A stretch of DNA of 64,000 bases from Oceanobacillus halophilus (lineage in GTDB: Bacteria; Bacillota; Bacilli; Bacillales; Amphibacillaceae): positions 1 to 64,000 of the forward strand of contig NZ_RBZP01000013.1 in assembly GCF_003628505.1 (NCBI RefSeq), written 5' to 3'. Shown here piece after piece: positions 26,777 to 34,566 of the stretch. Below the pieces are notes generated by a model. It did not search any database. It was not told the DNA's origin and saw only the letters and a list, made by a program, of their open reading frames with translations. The position numbers and the translations under genes were made by a program. How positions within the stretch are numbered: position 1 is the stretch's first letter; each line of letters opens with the position of its first letter.

Positions 26777-28431
26777 ATAGGAATATAGAAAGGCAGAAAT
26801 TAACAACTGCTAGAGCCATTGTGGAATGTATCAAACGAGAAAGGGTTCGCCATGTTTTCTGTGTCCCAGGTGAAAGTTATTTGCCCGTACTCGATGCCTT
26901 CTATGATGAAAGTTCTATTGAACTAATTTCAGCTAGGCATGAAAGTGGTGCTGGTTTTATGGCAGAAGGTTACGCGAAGGCATCCTTTACCCCTGGGGTA
27001 GTATTCGCAACGAGGGGAGTAGGAGCTAGTAACCTAGCCATCGCCATCCATACTGCTTATCAGGACTCTACTCCAATGGTTGTATTTTTAGGTCAGGTTA
27101 GCAGTAAATTTCGAGGGAGGGAAGGATTTCAGGAAGTTGATTTAGATCAGTATCTGCAGCCTATATCCAAATGGGCAGTGGAGCTAAGAGACCCAGAAAG
27201 AACACCAGAATTGGTTCAGCGTGCTTTTCGTATTGCAAAATCTGGCAGACCAGGTCCTGTTGTTATTTCTTTGCCTGAAGATGTTCTACCAGAAGAAGCA
27301 GTCATGCAATTTGCTCCAGTAACTCCTGTTCCAAGACCCGCACCGTCCAACAAAGAAATCAATCGAGTAAAAGAACTGCTTTTATATGTGAAGAAACCGC
27401 TGATTATTGCTGGTGGTGGGGTGAAGAGTGCACATGCAGAAGATGTTTTAGTAAGCTTTGCAGAAAAATGGGGAATCCCAGTTATGGCTGCTTTTCGTCG
27501 GCAGGATGTCTTCCCAAATGATCATCCATTATATGTTGGTCATTTAGGGCTTGGAACACCGAAAGAGATTTTGCAAACCGTGAGAGAAGCCGACACTATT
27601 TTAGCAATCGGCACAAGGTTATCGGAAGTAACAACACAGGACTATTCTATCATTACAGCAGATAAGAAATTAATCCATATGGATATATCCTATGAAACAA
27701 TTGGAAAAGTTTTTGCTCCTGATGTAGGGATTGTTGCAGACATTAGAGAAGCATTAGCTCTATTAAATAGGAACACGTCACCAAAATCTGGATGGCAGAA
27801 ATGGGTGGAAGATAAAAGAAAGGCATTTGAACTAGTGAGCGATTTAAAAGTTTCAGATAATGACTCCATTCATAAGCATGTAATTTCCATTTTAGAAGAA
27901 AAGCTTTCGAACGACAGTTTACTGACCAATGATGCTGGAAATTTTGCCGGTTGGCTACATCGTTATTATCCTTTCAGAAAAAAGCATACATACATTGGTC
28001 CTACTTCTGGGGCCATGGGGTATGGGATGCCGGCAGCGCTTGGGGCAAAACTTGCTCTTCCGAAGAAGCAGGTTGTTTCATTATCTGGTGATGGCGGTTT
28101 TATCATGACTGCTCAAGACCTCGAAACAGCAGTACGGTACAACATTCCTGTCATATGTCTTGTTTTCAACAATAGTATGTATGGAACGATTCGCATGCAT
28201 CAAGAAATTCACTTTCCCAAAAAAGTGATTGGTACGGATCTAGGTTCTGTGTCCTTTAAAGACTTAGCAGGGAGTATGGGGGTAGATGCATTCCAAGTCG
28301 CTACATCGGATGCTTTTAAGAAAGCGCTTGATGATGCCCTGAAGCGGAAGGGACCAGTCGTAATTGAAATTTTAACGGATAAAGAACAAATTTCTGTTTC
28401 GAGTACCATCTCACAAATTCGAAAACGTTAA
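26773..28431 (+). CDS. Thiamine diphosphate-dependent enzyme, acetolactate synthase/decarboxylase family
   Basis: 552 residues with the three-domain layout of ThDP enzymes. The N-terminal PYR domain has the ThDP-activating glutamate E57 (SARHESGAGFMAEGYA). The central domain starts at about 195, and the C-terminal PP domain has GDGGF (from G439) ending in a VFNNSMYG-type Mg2+/diphosphate motif. No FAD-specific feature is evident by eye. In this operon it may act as a 2-oxoadipate decarboxylase giving glutarate semialdehyde. That role is my inference; acetolactate synthase itself is unlikely without ilvN. Start GTG overlaps the upstream stop. Confidence 0.88.
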   Translation: MNRNIERQKLTTARAIVECIKRERVRHVFCVPGESYLPVLDAFYDESSIELISARHESGAGFMAEGYAKASFTPGVVFATRGVGASNLAIAIHTAYQDSTPMVVFLGQVSSKFRGREGFQEVDLDQYLQPISKWAVELRDPERTPELVQRAFRIAKSGRPGPVVISLPEDVLPEEAVMQFAPVTPVPRPAPSNKEINRVKELLLYVKKPLIIAGGGVKSAHAEDVLVSFAEKWGIPVMAAFRRQDVFPNDHPLYVGHLGLGTPKEILQTVREADTILAIGTRLSEVTTQDYSIITADKKLIHMDISYETIGKVFAPDVGIVADIREALALLNRNTSPKSGWQKWVEDKRKAFELVSDLKVSDNDSIHKHVISILEEKLSNDSLLTNDAGNFAGWLHRYYPFRKKHTYIGPTSGAMGYGMPAALGAKLALPKKQVVSLSGDGGFIMTAQDLETAVRYNIPVICLVFNNSMYGTIRMHQEIHFPKKVIGTDLGSVSFKDLAGSMGVDAFQVATSDAFKKALDDALKRKGPVVIEILTDKEQISVSSTISQIRKR

Positions 28432-28446
28432 AGGGGGATTCGTTAA

Positions 28447-29940
28447 ATGGCAGTTTCTTTAGATACGACGAAACTAGCAAATTATATTGATGGAAAATGG
28501 ATAGAGCCAGTGAAGACTACACCAGTTATTAATCCTGCTACTGGAGAAGAAATCGTTCAAGTCCCTTTATCGGGAGAAAGTAGTGTTAATGAGGCAGTTG
28601 CTGCAGCAAAGAAAGCACAAAAAGAATGGGCATTAGTGCCAGCACCACAACGCGCAGAGATTCTTTATGAAGTTGGAAATCTATTAAAAGAGAGAAAAGA
28701 AAGGCTATCGCAACTGTTAACGATGGAAAATGGAAAAGTACTGGAGGAAGCAAGAGGGGAAGTTCAGGAAGGGATAGATATGGCATTTTACATGGCCGGA
28801 GAAGGAAGACGTTTATTCGGCCAAACGACACCTGCTGAACTAAAAAATAAATTTGCCATGAGTCAGCGTGTTCCTGTTGGAGTGGTTGGTATTATAACAC
28901 CTTGGAATTTTCCAATCGCCATTGCAACATGGAAATCTTTCCCTGCTATTGTTGCTGGAAATGCTGTCGTATGGAAACCGGCAACAGAAACCCCCATTAT
29001 GGCTTATGAGCTAGCAAAGATTTTTGAAGAAGCGGGACTTCCTAAAGGCGTTATAAATGTTGTTTTTGGAAGTGGATCAGAAACAGGAAATAAAATGGTG
29101 CATCATAAAGACATACGTGTTATTTCCTTCACTGGATCCAATGATGTGGGTCGAAACATTGCTTCAGACTGTGGCAAGCAATTAAAGAAAGTATCCTTGG
29201 AAATGGGCGGGAAAAATGCGGTCATTGTTATGGATGATGCCGATTTAGATCTTGCAGTAGAAGGTATATTATGGAGTGCGTTTGGCACGAGCGGTCAGCG
29301 CTGTACCGCATGCAGTCGGGTTATTGTTCATGAATCGGTCAAGGAAGAATTGGAGGATAAGCTGCTTGAAGCAATGAAAGATTTAACCATTGGAAACGGT
29401 CTGGATGAGTCGATTAAAGTTGGCCCCATTATAAATAAAGCTGGACTTGAAAAGATCAAGAGTTATATGGATATTGGAAAAGAAGAAGGAGCTACCCTTT
29501 TAGAAGGTGGTTATGAACTGACTGGTGTTGGCTATCAAGGTGGACACTTTTTTGCGCCGACTTTATTTACCGATGCCAAAGCCGATATGCGCATTGCACA
29601 AGAAGAAATTTTTGGACCTGTCGTTTCTTTAATTCCTGTAAAAAATCTGGAAGAAGCAATCGAAGTGAATAATGGCGTTTCATTTGGCCTGTCTAGTTCC
29701 ATTTTCACAAGAGATGTCAATCGTGTGTTTCAGGCACAACGTGATTTAGATACAGGTATTGTTTACGTTAATGCGGGGACAACAGGTGCAGAGATTCACT
29801 TGCCATTTGGAGGTACAAAGGGTACAGGGAATGGTCATCGTGATTCCGGTGTCCAGGCTTTGGATGTATTTACAGAATGGAAAGCAGTATATGTGGATTA
29901 CAGCGGAAAATTGCAGCGCGCACAAATTGATGTTGACTAA
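28447..29940 (+). CDS. NAD(P)+-dependent aldehyde dehydrogenase
   Basis: 497 residues, ALDH superfamily. Catalytic C286 in GQRCTAC, general base E252 in LEMGGKN, N154 in TPWNFP, and the Rossmann motif FTGSNDVG. The C-terminal GTTGAEIHLPFGGTK resembles the GAEI motif of ALDH7-type and semialdehyde dehydrogenases. In context it may oxidise 2-aminoadipate 6-semialdehyde (the open form of piperideine-6-carboxylate), glutarate semialdehyde, or both; the pathway needs both steps and only this ALDH is present. AAAGGGGGATT precedes the ATG. Confidence 0.93.
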   Translation: MAVSLDTTKLANYIDGKWIEPVKTTPVINPATGEEIVQVPLSGESSVNEAVAAAKKAQKEWALVPAPQRAEILYEVGNLLKERKERLSQLLTMENGKVLEEARGEVQEGIDMAFYMAGEGRRLFGQTTPAELKNKFAMSQRVPVGVVGIITPWNFPIAIATWKSFPAIVAGNAVVWKPATETPIMAYELAKIFEEAGLPKGVINVVFGSGSETGNKMVHHKDIRVISFTGSNDVGRNIASDCGKQLKKVSLEMGGKNAVIVMDDADLDLAVEGILWSAFGTSGQRCTACSRVIVHESVKEELEDKLLEAMKDLTIGNGLDESIKVGPIINKAGLEKIKSYMDIGKEEGATLLEGGYELTGVGYQGGHFFAPTLFTDAKADMRIAQEEIFGPVVSLIPVKNLEEAIEVNNGVSFGLSSSIFTRDVNRVFQAQRDLDTGIVYVNAGTTGAEIHLPFGGTKGTGNGHRDSGVQALDVFTEWKAVYVDYSGKLQRAQIDVD

Positions 29941-29991
29941 TTAGTGGTTCATTTTATAAAGACAACATTGGAAATAACTGGAGGTAATGAG

Positions 29992-31134
29992 ATGAAAGTA
30001 GGTGTCTTAGGATCAGGATTAATGGGAAAGGAAGCAGCGAGAGACTTAGCAAGCAGTCAAGGAGTGAGTGCAGTTGGTTTAGCAGATCTTGATATGGACA
30101 GAGCAAAGGAAGTTTGCGATTTACTTGGCTCAGATAAACTAACTGCTTATCAAGTGGATGCTAGTAATCCAAAAGAGTTAGAGGATTACATGAAACAATT
30201 TGATGTTATTATCAATGCATTATTCTATTCCTTTAATGAGATCGTAGCCAAGACTGCAATAAAAGTTGGAGTGAATTCTGTTGATCTCGGTGGGCATATC
30301 GGACATATTACGGATAAAGTGTTGGAGCTCGATAATGAAGCCAGGCAGGCAGGAGTTACGTTAATTCCTGATCTTGGCGTGGCTCCAGGTATGATTAATA
30401 TTTTATCTGGTTATGGAGCTAGTAAATTAGATAATCCAAATTCTATTAAATTATATGTTGGTGGCATTCCTTTAAGGCCGGAAGCTCCATTTGAGTATAA
30501 TCATGTTTTTTCGATGGAAGGGGTTTTTGATCATTACACAGATCCTGCATTGATTATTAGAGATGGGATGAAGCAAGAAATACCTTCTCTAACCGAAGTG
30601 GAAGAGGTGCACTTCGAGAAATTCGGTCCATTGGAGGCCTTTCATACTTCTGGTGGGACCTCGACTTTATCCATCTCGTATCCTGATTTGGAAGAACTAG
30701 AATATAAAACCATCCGTTATCCGGGACATGCGGAGAAATTTAAATTATTGGTTGATCTAAATTTAACACGCAAGGATTATGAAGTGGTTGTCGATGGGAA
30801 CCGAATCAGTCCAAGAGAAGTATTTTTAAAAGTCCTTGATCCAATCGTGGAATTAGGGGACAAAGACGATGTAGTCTTACTGCGAGTAACTGTGTCAGGG
30901 GCAAAGGATGGAAAACCAGCAACCCACCAATTTGAAATGGTTACCTATAAAGACAGAAATACCAATGTCACGGCAATGGCCCGAGCAACAGCAAATACAA
31001 TCTCAGCTGTTGCACAAATGATAGGAAGTGGCATAATAAAAGATAAAGGTGTATATCCACCGGAAAAAATCGTCCCAGGAGATGTATACATCAAAGAAAT
31101 GGCCAAACGTGGAGTAACAATTAAGGAAGTATAA
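29992..31134 (+). CDS. L-lysine 6-dehydrogenase-like (saccharopine dehydrogenase family)
   Basis: 380 residues. The N-terminal Rossmann domain starts [20 protein letters not shown]; the rest is the saccharopine-dehydrogenase C-terminal fold. Long stretches ([52 protein letters not shown]) agree, from memory, with the NAD+-dependent L-lysine 6-dehydrogenase of Geobacillus, which gives 2-aminoadipate semialdehyde/piperideine-6-carboxylate and ammonia. It is not a true saccharopine dehydrogenase by context. The longer frame from 29944 is rejected because CTGGAGG sits just before the ATG at 29992. Fourth gene of the operon. Confidence 0.88.
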   Translation: MKVGVLGSGLMGKEAARDLASSQGVSAVGLADLDMDRAKEVCDLLGSDKLTAYQVDASNPKELEDYMKQFDVIINALFYSFNEIVAKTAIKVGVNSVDLGGHIGHITDKVLELDNEARQAGVTLIPDLGVAPGMINILSGYGASKLDNPNSIKLYVGGIPLRPEAPFEYNHVFSMEGVFDHYTDPALIIRDGMKQEIPSLTEVEEVHFEKFGPLEAFHTSGGTSTLSISYPDLEELEYKTIRYPGHAEKFKLLVDLNLTRKDYEVVVDGNRISPREVFLKVLDPIVELGDKDDVVLLRVTVSGAKDGKPATHQFEMVTYKDRNTNVTAMARATANTISAVAQMIGSGIIKDKGVYPPEKIVPGDVYIKEMAKRGVTIKEV

Positions 31135-31179
31135 TATGCATCTATTAAACTAGTTATCGCAGAAAGGATCTGAGTACGA

Positions 31180-31509
31180 ATGAATACCGTATTTATAGCA
31201 GGACATGCGCGACTACCATCTGGAATGGCAGCTAAAAGTATGTATGAAACGCTGACAATTACTGCTGAGATTGATAAAAAGTACGGAGTAATTGTAGCAG
31301 CAAACTGTACGCTAGCAACAGAGCATGGAAGAGATTTTATACAACGTTCCCTTAGAGGATACAGTTTGCAGGAAGGAATTGAAGAACCAGTTCGTATTAT
31401 CAAAGAGCATTATTTAGGAAAAGCGGGAAATGCACTAGCCTCTGCATTGAAAGATTTGTATAAGCAGTATGAGGGATATGTGGAAACAGGTGGAGAGGAG
31501 CGCCTATAA
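31180..31509 (+). CDS. DUF3870 family protein
   Basis: 109 residues, soluble, beginning MNTVFIAGHARLPSGMAAKS, which matches my memory of DUF3870. The domain function is unknown; here it is the last gene of the proposed lysine operon, 45 nt after the dehydrogenase. The N-terminal ~100 residues are the domain. The final residues (GEERL) and the stop codon are provided by the first unit of a 20-bp tandem repeat, so the C-terminus has probably been altered by repeat insertion. ATG with AAAGGATCT upstream. Confidence 0.8.
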   Translation: MNTVFIAGHARLPSGMAAKSMYETLTITAEIDKKYGVIVAANCTLATEHGRDFIQRSLRGYSLQEGIEEPVRIIKEHYLGKAGNALASALKDLYKQYEGYVETGGEERL

Positions 31510-31707
31510 ACTGGGAGGAGCGCCTATAAACTGGGAGGAGCGCCTATAAACTGGGAGGAGCGCCTATAAACTGGGAGGAACGCCTATAAACTGGGAGGAG
31601 CGCCTATAAACTGGGAGGAGCGCCTATAAACTGGGAGGAGCGCCTATAAACCAGGTACAAACGCCCATAAACCGACAGCAGCCACCTATAAACAGAGAAA
31701 AGCTCCC
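31490..31707. repeat. 20-bp minisatellite array with 21-bp degenerate tail
   Basis: Seven units CGCCTATAAACTGGGAGGAG run from 31501 to 31640 with only one substitution. The tail (from 31645) has TATAAAC, CATAAAC, TATAAAC at 31645, 31666 and 31687, exactly 21 bp apart, and is divergent. So an older 21-bp array appears to have been overwritten by expansion of a 20-bp unit. Confidence 0.93.
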
Positions 31708-31758
31708 TTCCCCCCCGCTAAACGCACCAATTCCAAAAGTAAAACTGAAAATTAATTA

Positions 31759-31800
31759 AAAAATACCTGCCTCATCCAAAACCACGAGGCAGGTATTTAA
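31759..31800. terminator. Bidirectional terminator between convergent catabolic operons
   Basis: 13-bp perfect stem AAATACCTGCCTC / GAGGCAGGTATTT (31761-31773 and 31786-31798), with A tracts to the left and T/AT to the right. It separates the forward operon ending at 31509 from the reverse operon ending at 31808. Confidence 0.9.
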
Positions 31801-31807
31801 TCTTCAA

Positions 31808-33013
31808 TTATTTTACAAGTTCCTGCGATTCCCATGCAGGTAGCATCTTATTTAATTGCTTATCTTCTCGATATCCTAATACGTATTCCGCTTGCATGAC
31901 AGTGTGAATTTCGCGCGTTCCTTCATAAATTACCGGTGCTTTTGAATTGCGTAAGTAACGCTCAACAGGATATTCATCGGAATAGCCATAGGCACCGTGA
32001 ATTTGAACGGCATCATCTGCAGCTCGATTGGCAAAGTCACATGCTTGCCATTTTGCTAGGGAAGTTTCTCTAGTATTTCGTTTCCCTTGATTCTTTAACT
32101 CTCCTGCACGATATACAAGCAGACTGCTCATTTGTAAACCAGCTTCCATCTTGGCAATCATTTGCTGAACAAGCTGATGTTTTCCAATTTCTTTTCCGAA
32201 GGTTGCTCGATCATGGCAATATTGCACACTTGCTTCCAGACAGGCGACGATTTGACCCACTGCTCCTGCGGCAACGGTGAAGCGGCCATTATCAAGGGCA
32301 GACATTGCAATCTTAAATCCTTCCCCTTCTTCTCCAAGCAGGTTTTCTTTCGGTACTTTCACCTGATCAAAAAATAACTCGCCAGTATTACCGGAACGGA
32401 TTCCGTGTTTTCCTTTAATTGCTTTCGATGAAAATCCTTCCCAAGTTCGTTCCACAATAAATGCAGAGATACCCTTATGTTTTTCTGATCGATCTCCAGT
32501 ATAGGCAAAAACCACGAAATGATCTGCTACATCACATAGGGAAATCCACGTTTTTTGTCCATTTAAAATATAGTAATTTCCATCTTTTGTTGCAGTCGTT
32601 TGAAGGGCAGCAACATCTGAACCGGCACCAGGTTCTGTAAGACCGAATGCACCGATTTTCTTCCCTTCTGCTTGTGGAGTAAGGTATTTTTGTTTTTGTT
32701 CCTCCGATCCCCATTGGAGAAGGGTCATGCTATTTAATCCGGTATGAACAGAAACTGCGGTACGAAATGCTGTGTCCCCACGCTCTAATTCTTCACATAC
32801 AATCGCAAGAGAATTATAATCCATGCCAGCTCCACCATACTCTTCGGGGATACAAACTCCCATTAATCCTAGTTCAGCCAGTCTGTTATAGATATTTGGA
32901 TCAAACTTGCCCTCACGATCCCAATCGCCGATATAAGGCATAATCTCTTTATCAACAAAATCTCTTACCGTTTTTCTTAGTAATACTTGTTCTTCTGTGA
33001 ATTCGAAATTCAT
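31808..33013 (-). CDS. Acyl-CoA dehydrogenase, glutaryl-CoA dehydrogenase-like
   Basis: 401 residues, FAD-dependent acyl-CoA dehydrogenase. FGLTEPGAGSD is the FAD/substrate signature and the catalytic base is E364 in IYEGTREIH. R84 lies in TAFRTAVSVH, matching by alignment the arginine in the GYRSAMSVQ motif of human glutaryl-CoA dehydrogenase, which binds the free carboxylate of glutaryl-CoA; short- and medium-chain enzymes lack it. This supports oxidative decarboxylation of glutaryl-CoA to crotonyl-CoA. Its ATG overlaps the stop of the CoA-transferase gene (ATGA). Electron-transfer flavoprotein genes are not in the window. A generic acyl-CoA dehydrogenase remains possible. Confidence 0.88.
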   Translation of the reverse strand: MNFEFTEEQVLLRKTVRDFVDKEIMPYIGDWDREGKFDPNIYNRLAELGLMGVCIPEEYGGAGMDYNSLAIVCEELERGDTAFRTAVSVHTGLNSMTLLQWGSEEQKQKYLTPQAEGKKIGAFGLTEPGAGSDVAALQTTATKDGNYYILNGQKTWISLCDVADHFVVFAYTGDRSEKHKGISAFIVERTWEGFSSKAIKGKHGIRSGNTGELFFDQVKVPKENLLGEEGEGFKIAMSALDNGRFTVAAGAVGQIVACLEASVQYCHDRATFGKEIGKHQLVQQMIAKMEAGLQMSSLLVYRAGELKNQGKRNTRETSLAKWQACDFANRAADDAVQIHGAYGYSDEYPVERYLRNSKAPVIYEGTREIHTVMQAEYVLGYREDKQLNKMLPAWESQELVK

Positions 33014-34161
33014 TTTATCCTCTCCTCATCTATTTTATATTCGTTATTATGTTCACCGGCATTAGGCGGGTGATGTCTTACGGTTACAGGCGTTCTTGAC
33101 AATTTTAAAGGGCTGCCAATCATTTTTATTGGACCAGCAGTTGGATGGTCGTAATCAATAAACATGTCTCTTTCCTGCAGTTGCGGATCGTTTACTACTT
33201 CCTCAATATTTTGAATAGGTCCGCATGGTATTTTGTTTTCGTTGCATTTTTCTTGCCAATAAGCAGTGACGTTTGTTGAAAATGCTTCTTGCAATAATGG
33301 GGTTAAAATCTCTCTATGCTTGACTCGGTCTGGGTTGGTGATAAATCGTGGATCTTCACTAAGATGCGGTACCCCTAATAGTTGACATAATTTTTTATAT
33401 TGTTGATCATTGCCAACAGCGATAACCATTTCCCCATCTGCTGTTTTGAAGGTTTGATACGGGACAATGTTGGCATGTTTGTTACCAAGCGGTTTCGGAA
33501 TTTTTCCTGACATTAAGTAATTACTGCCGATATTAACAAGGGAACTAACCGCTGTATCGTATAAGGAAATATCTAGTTTTTGTCCTTTTTCTGATTGCGT
33601 ACGTTCTAAAAGTGCAGCTTGAATACCAATACAAGCATATAGACCTGTCAAAACATCGGTGATTGCGACACCAAGTTTTTGTGGGCCGGAATCTTCATCT
33701 CCCGTAATGCTCATTAGTCCACTCATGGCTTGGATGATAAAATCATAACCAGGTAAGTCCTTATATGGCCCATTTTCACCAAAACCAGTAATGGAGCAGT
33801 ACACCAGTTTTGGATTAATTTCTGAAAGTGTGTCATAGCCAATTCCTAGCCGGTCCATTGTCCCAGCCTTAAAATTATTGATAACAACGTCACTTTCCTT
33901 CACCAGTTCTTTTATTAATTGAACGCCTTCTGTCGATTTTAAATCGACCGTAATGCTCTTTTTATTCCGATTGGCACTAAGATAATAGGCGCTAACATTA
34001 TTTTTAAAAGGTGGACCCCAAGTGCGCGTTTCATCACTTCCGCCAGGTGCTTCGACTTTAATAACCTCTGCACCTAAATCACCGAGAATCATCGTGCAGT
34101 AAGGGCCAGCTAATACTCTCGATAAGTCGAGAATTCTTATATTATCCAAGGCATCGGGCAT
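33010..34161 (-). CDS. Class III CoA-transferase (CaiB/BaiF/Frc family), candidate glutarate CoA-transferase
   Basis: 383 residues. Start LDNIRILDLSRVLAGPYCTM is the typical family N-terminus, and the catalytic Asp is D169 in GVAITDVLTG, the same number as in formyl-CoA transferase. The family includes SUGCT, which moves CoA from succinyl-CoA to glutarate. Pairing with a glutaryl-CoA dehydrogenase-like gene by a 4-bp overlap makes that the best guess. GAAAGGAG precedes the ATG. First gene of its operon, with a structured ~200-nt leader. Confidence 0.9.
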   Translation of the reverse strand: MPDALDNIRILDLSRVLAGPYCTMILGDLGAEVIKVEAPGGSDETRTWGPPFKNNVSAYYLSANRNKKSITVDLKSTEGVQLIKELVKESDVVINNFKAGTMDRLGIGYDTLSEINPKLVYCSITGFGENGPYKDLPGYDFIIQAMSGLMSITGDEDSGPQKLGVAITDVLTGLYACIGIQAALLERTQSEKGQKLDISLYDTAVSSLVNIGSNYLMSGKIPKPLGNKHANIVPYQTFKTADGEMVIAVGNDQQYKKLCQLLGVPHLSEDPRFITNPDRVKHREILTPLLQEAFSTNVTAYWQEKCNENKIPCGPIQNIEEVVNDPQLQERDMFIDYDHPTAGPIKMIGSPLKLSRTPVTVRHHPPNAGEHNNEYKIDEERIK

Positions 34162-34193
34162 TGTTATTCACTCCTTTCAACTTTTCGATATAA

Positions 34194-34254
34194 AAAAAGG
34201 CCAGTTCAAATTAATCACAGATCACCTCTGTAAATTAACATTGAACTGGCTTTT
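34194..34254 (-). terminator. Terminator hairpin inside the leader of the CoA-transferase operon
   Basis: Read on the reverse strand: GCCAGTTCAA ... TTGAACTGGC followed by CTTTTTTTATA. The stem continues inwards with TTAAT/ATTAA and ACAGA/TCTGT closing a GGTGA loop, so it is very stable. It lies 33 nt before the CoA-transferase start and ~110 nt after the predicted promoter. The upstream gene mreBH has its own terminator (34527-34562), so this one can act only on the operon's own leader transcript, as an attenuator. Confidence 0.8.
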
Positions 34255-34322
34255 ATCTGTTGGAACAGACCTGGAAAAGGAATGTGAACAGATTAGGCAG
34301 TAACATATAAGTAGGTTTAATG

Positions 34323-34358
34323 AATCGTGTGATAAACACAATATTTATGAACACGATT
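34323..34358. promoter_or_regulatory. 36-bp imperfect palindrome at the start of the transcript
   Basis: Arms AATCGTGT (34323-34330) and ACACGATT (34351-34358) are perfect inverse repeats; inner ATAAA/TTTAT extends the symmetry. It lies immediately downstream of the predicted -10 of the reverse-strand operon, a position typical of a repressor operator. It could also form an RNA hairpin. Confidence 0.6.
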
Positions 34359-34369
34359 GATTATTTATT

Positions 34370-34406
34370 ATTATAGAACAGGATGAACATTTTGTAAACG
34401 GTTTCT
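34370..34406 (-). promoter_or_regulatory. Sigma-A promoter with overlapping cre (CcpA) site
   Basis: On the reverse strand: -35 TTTACA (34393-34398), spacer of exactly 17 bp, -10 TATAAT (34370-34375). The 14-mer TGTAAACGGTTTCT at 34393-34406 fits the cre consensus TGNAANCGNTNNCA at 13 of 14 positions and covers the -35. CcpA bound here would block polymerase, so the operon is predicted to be repressed by preferred carbon sources. Confidence 0.8.
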
Positions 34407-34526
34407 TGTTGATTTTTTAAAATTATTTTAAAAATAAGTAATATTGTTTTCACGTTTACGATTAACTGATGATGAAAAGAGGTTTTACCACACCGGCGTA
34501 ACAGAAAAAGGTGCGATTACAGCATG

Positions 34527-34562
34527 AAAAAACTCATGTACTTAATTTATACATGAGTTTTC
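34527..34562 (-). terminator. Terminator of mreBH
   Basis: AAAACTCATGTA / TACATGAGTTTT (34529-34540 and 34550-34561), directly after the mreBH stop on the reverse strand. Confidence 0.88.
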
Positions 34563-34566
34563 AACT

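Noticed and set aside
34162-34363. Leader of the CoA-transferase operon as a T-box, lysine or glycine riboswitch
   Set aside because: The T-box core (GGTGGTACCGCG type), the L-box AGAGGTGCG start and the glycine aptamer motifs are all absent.
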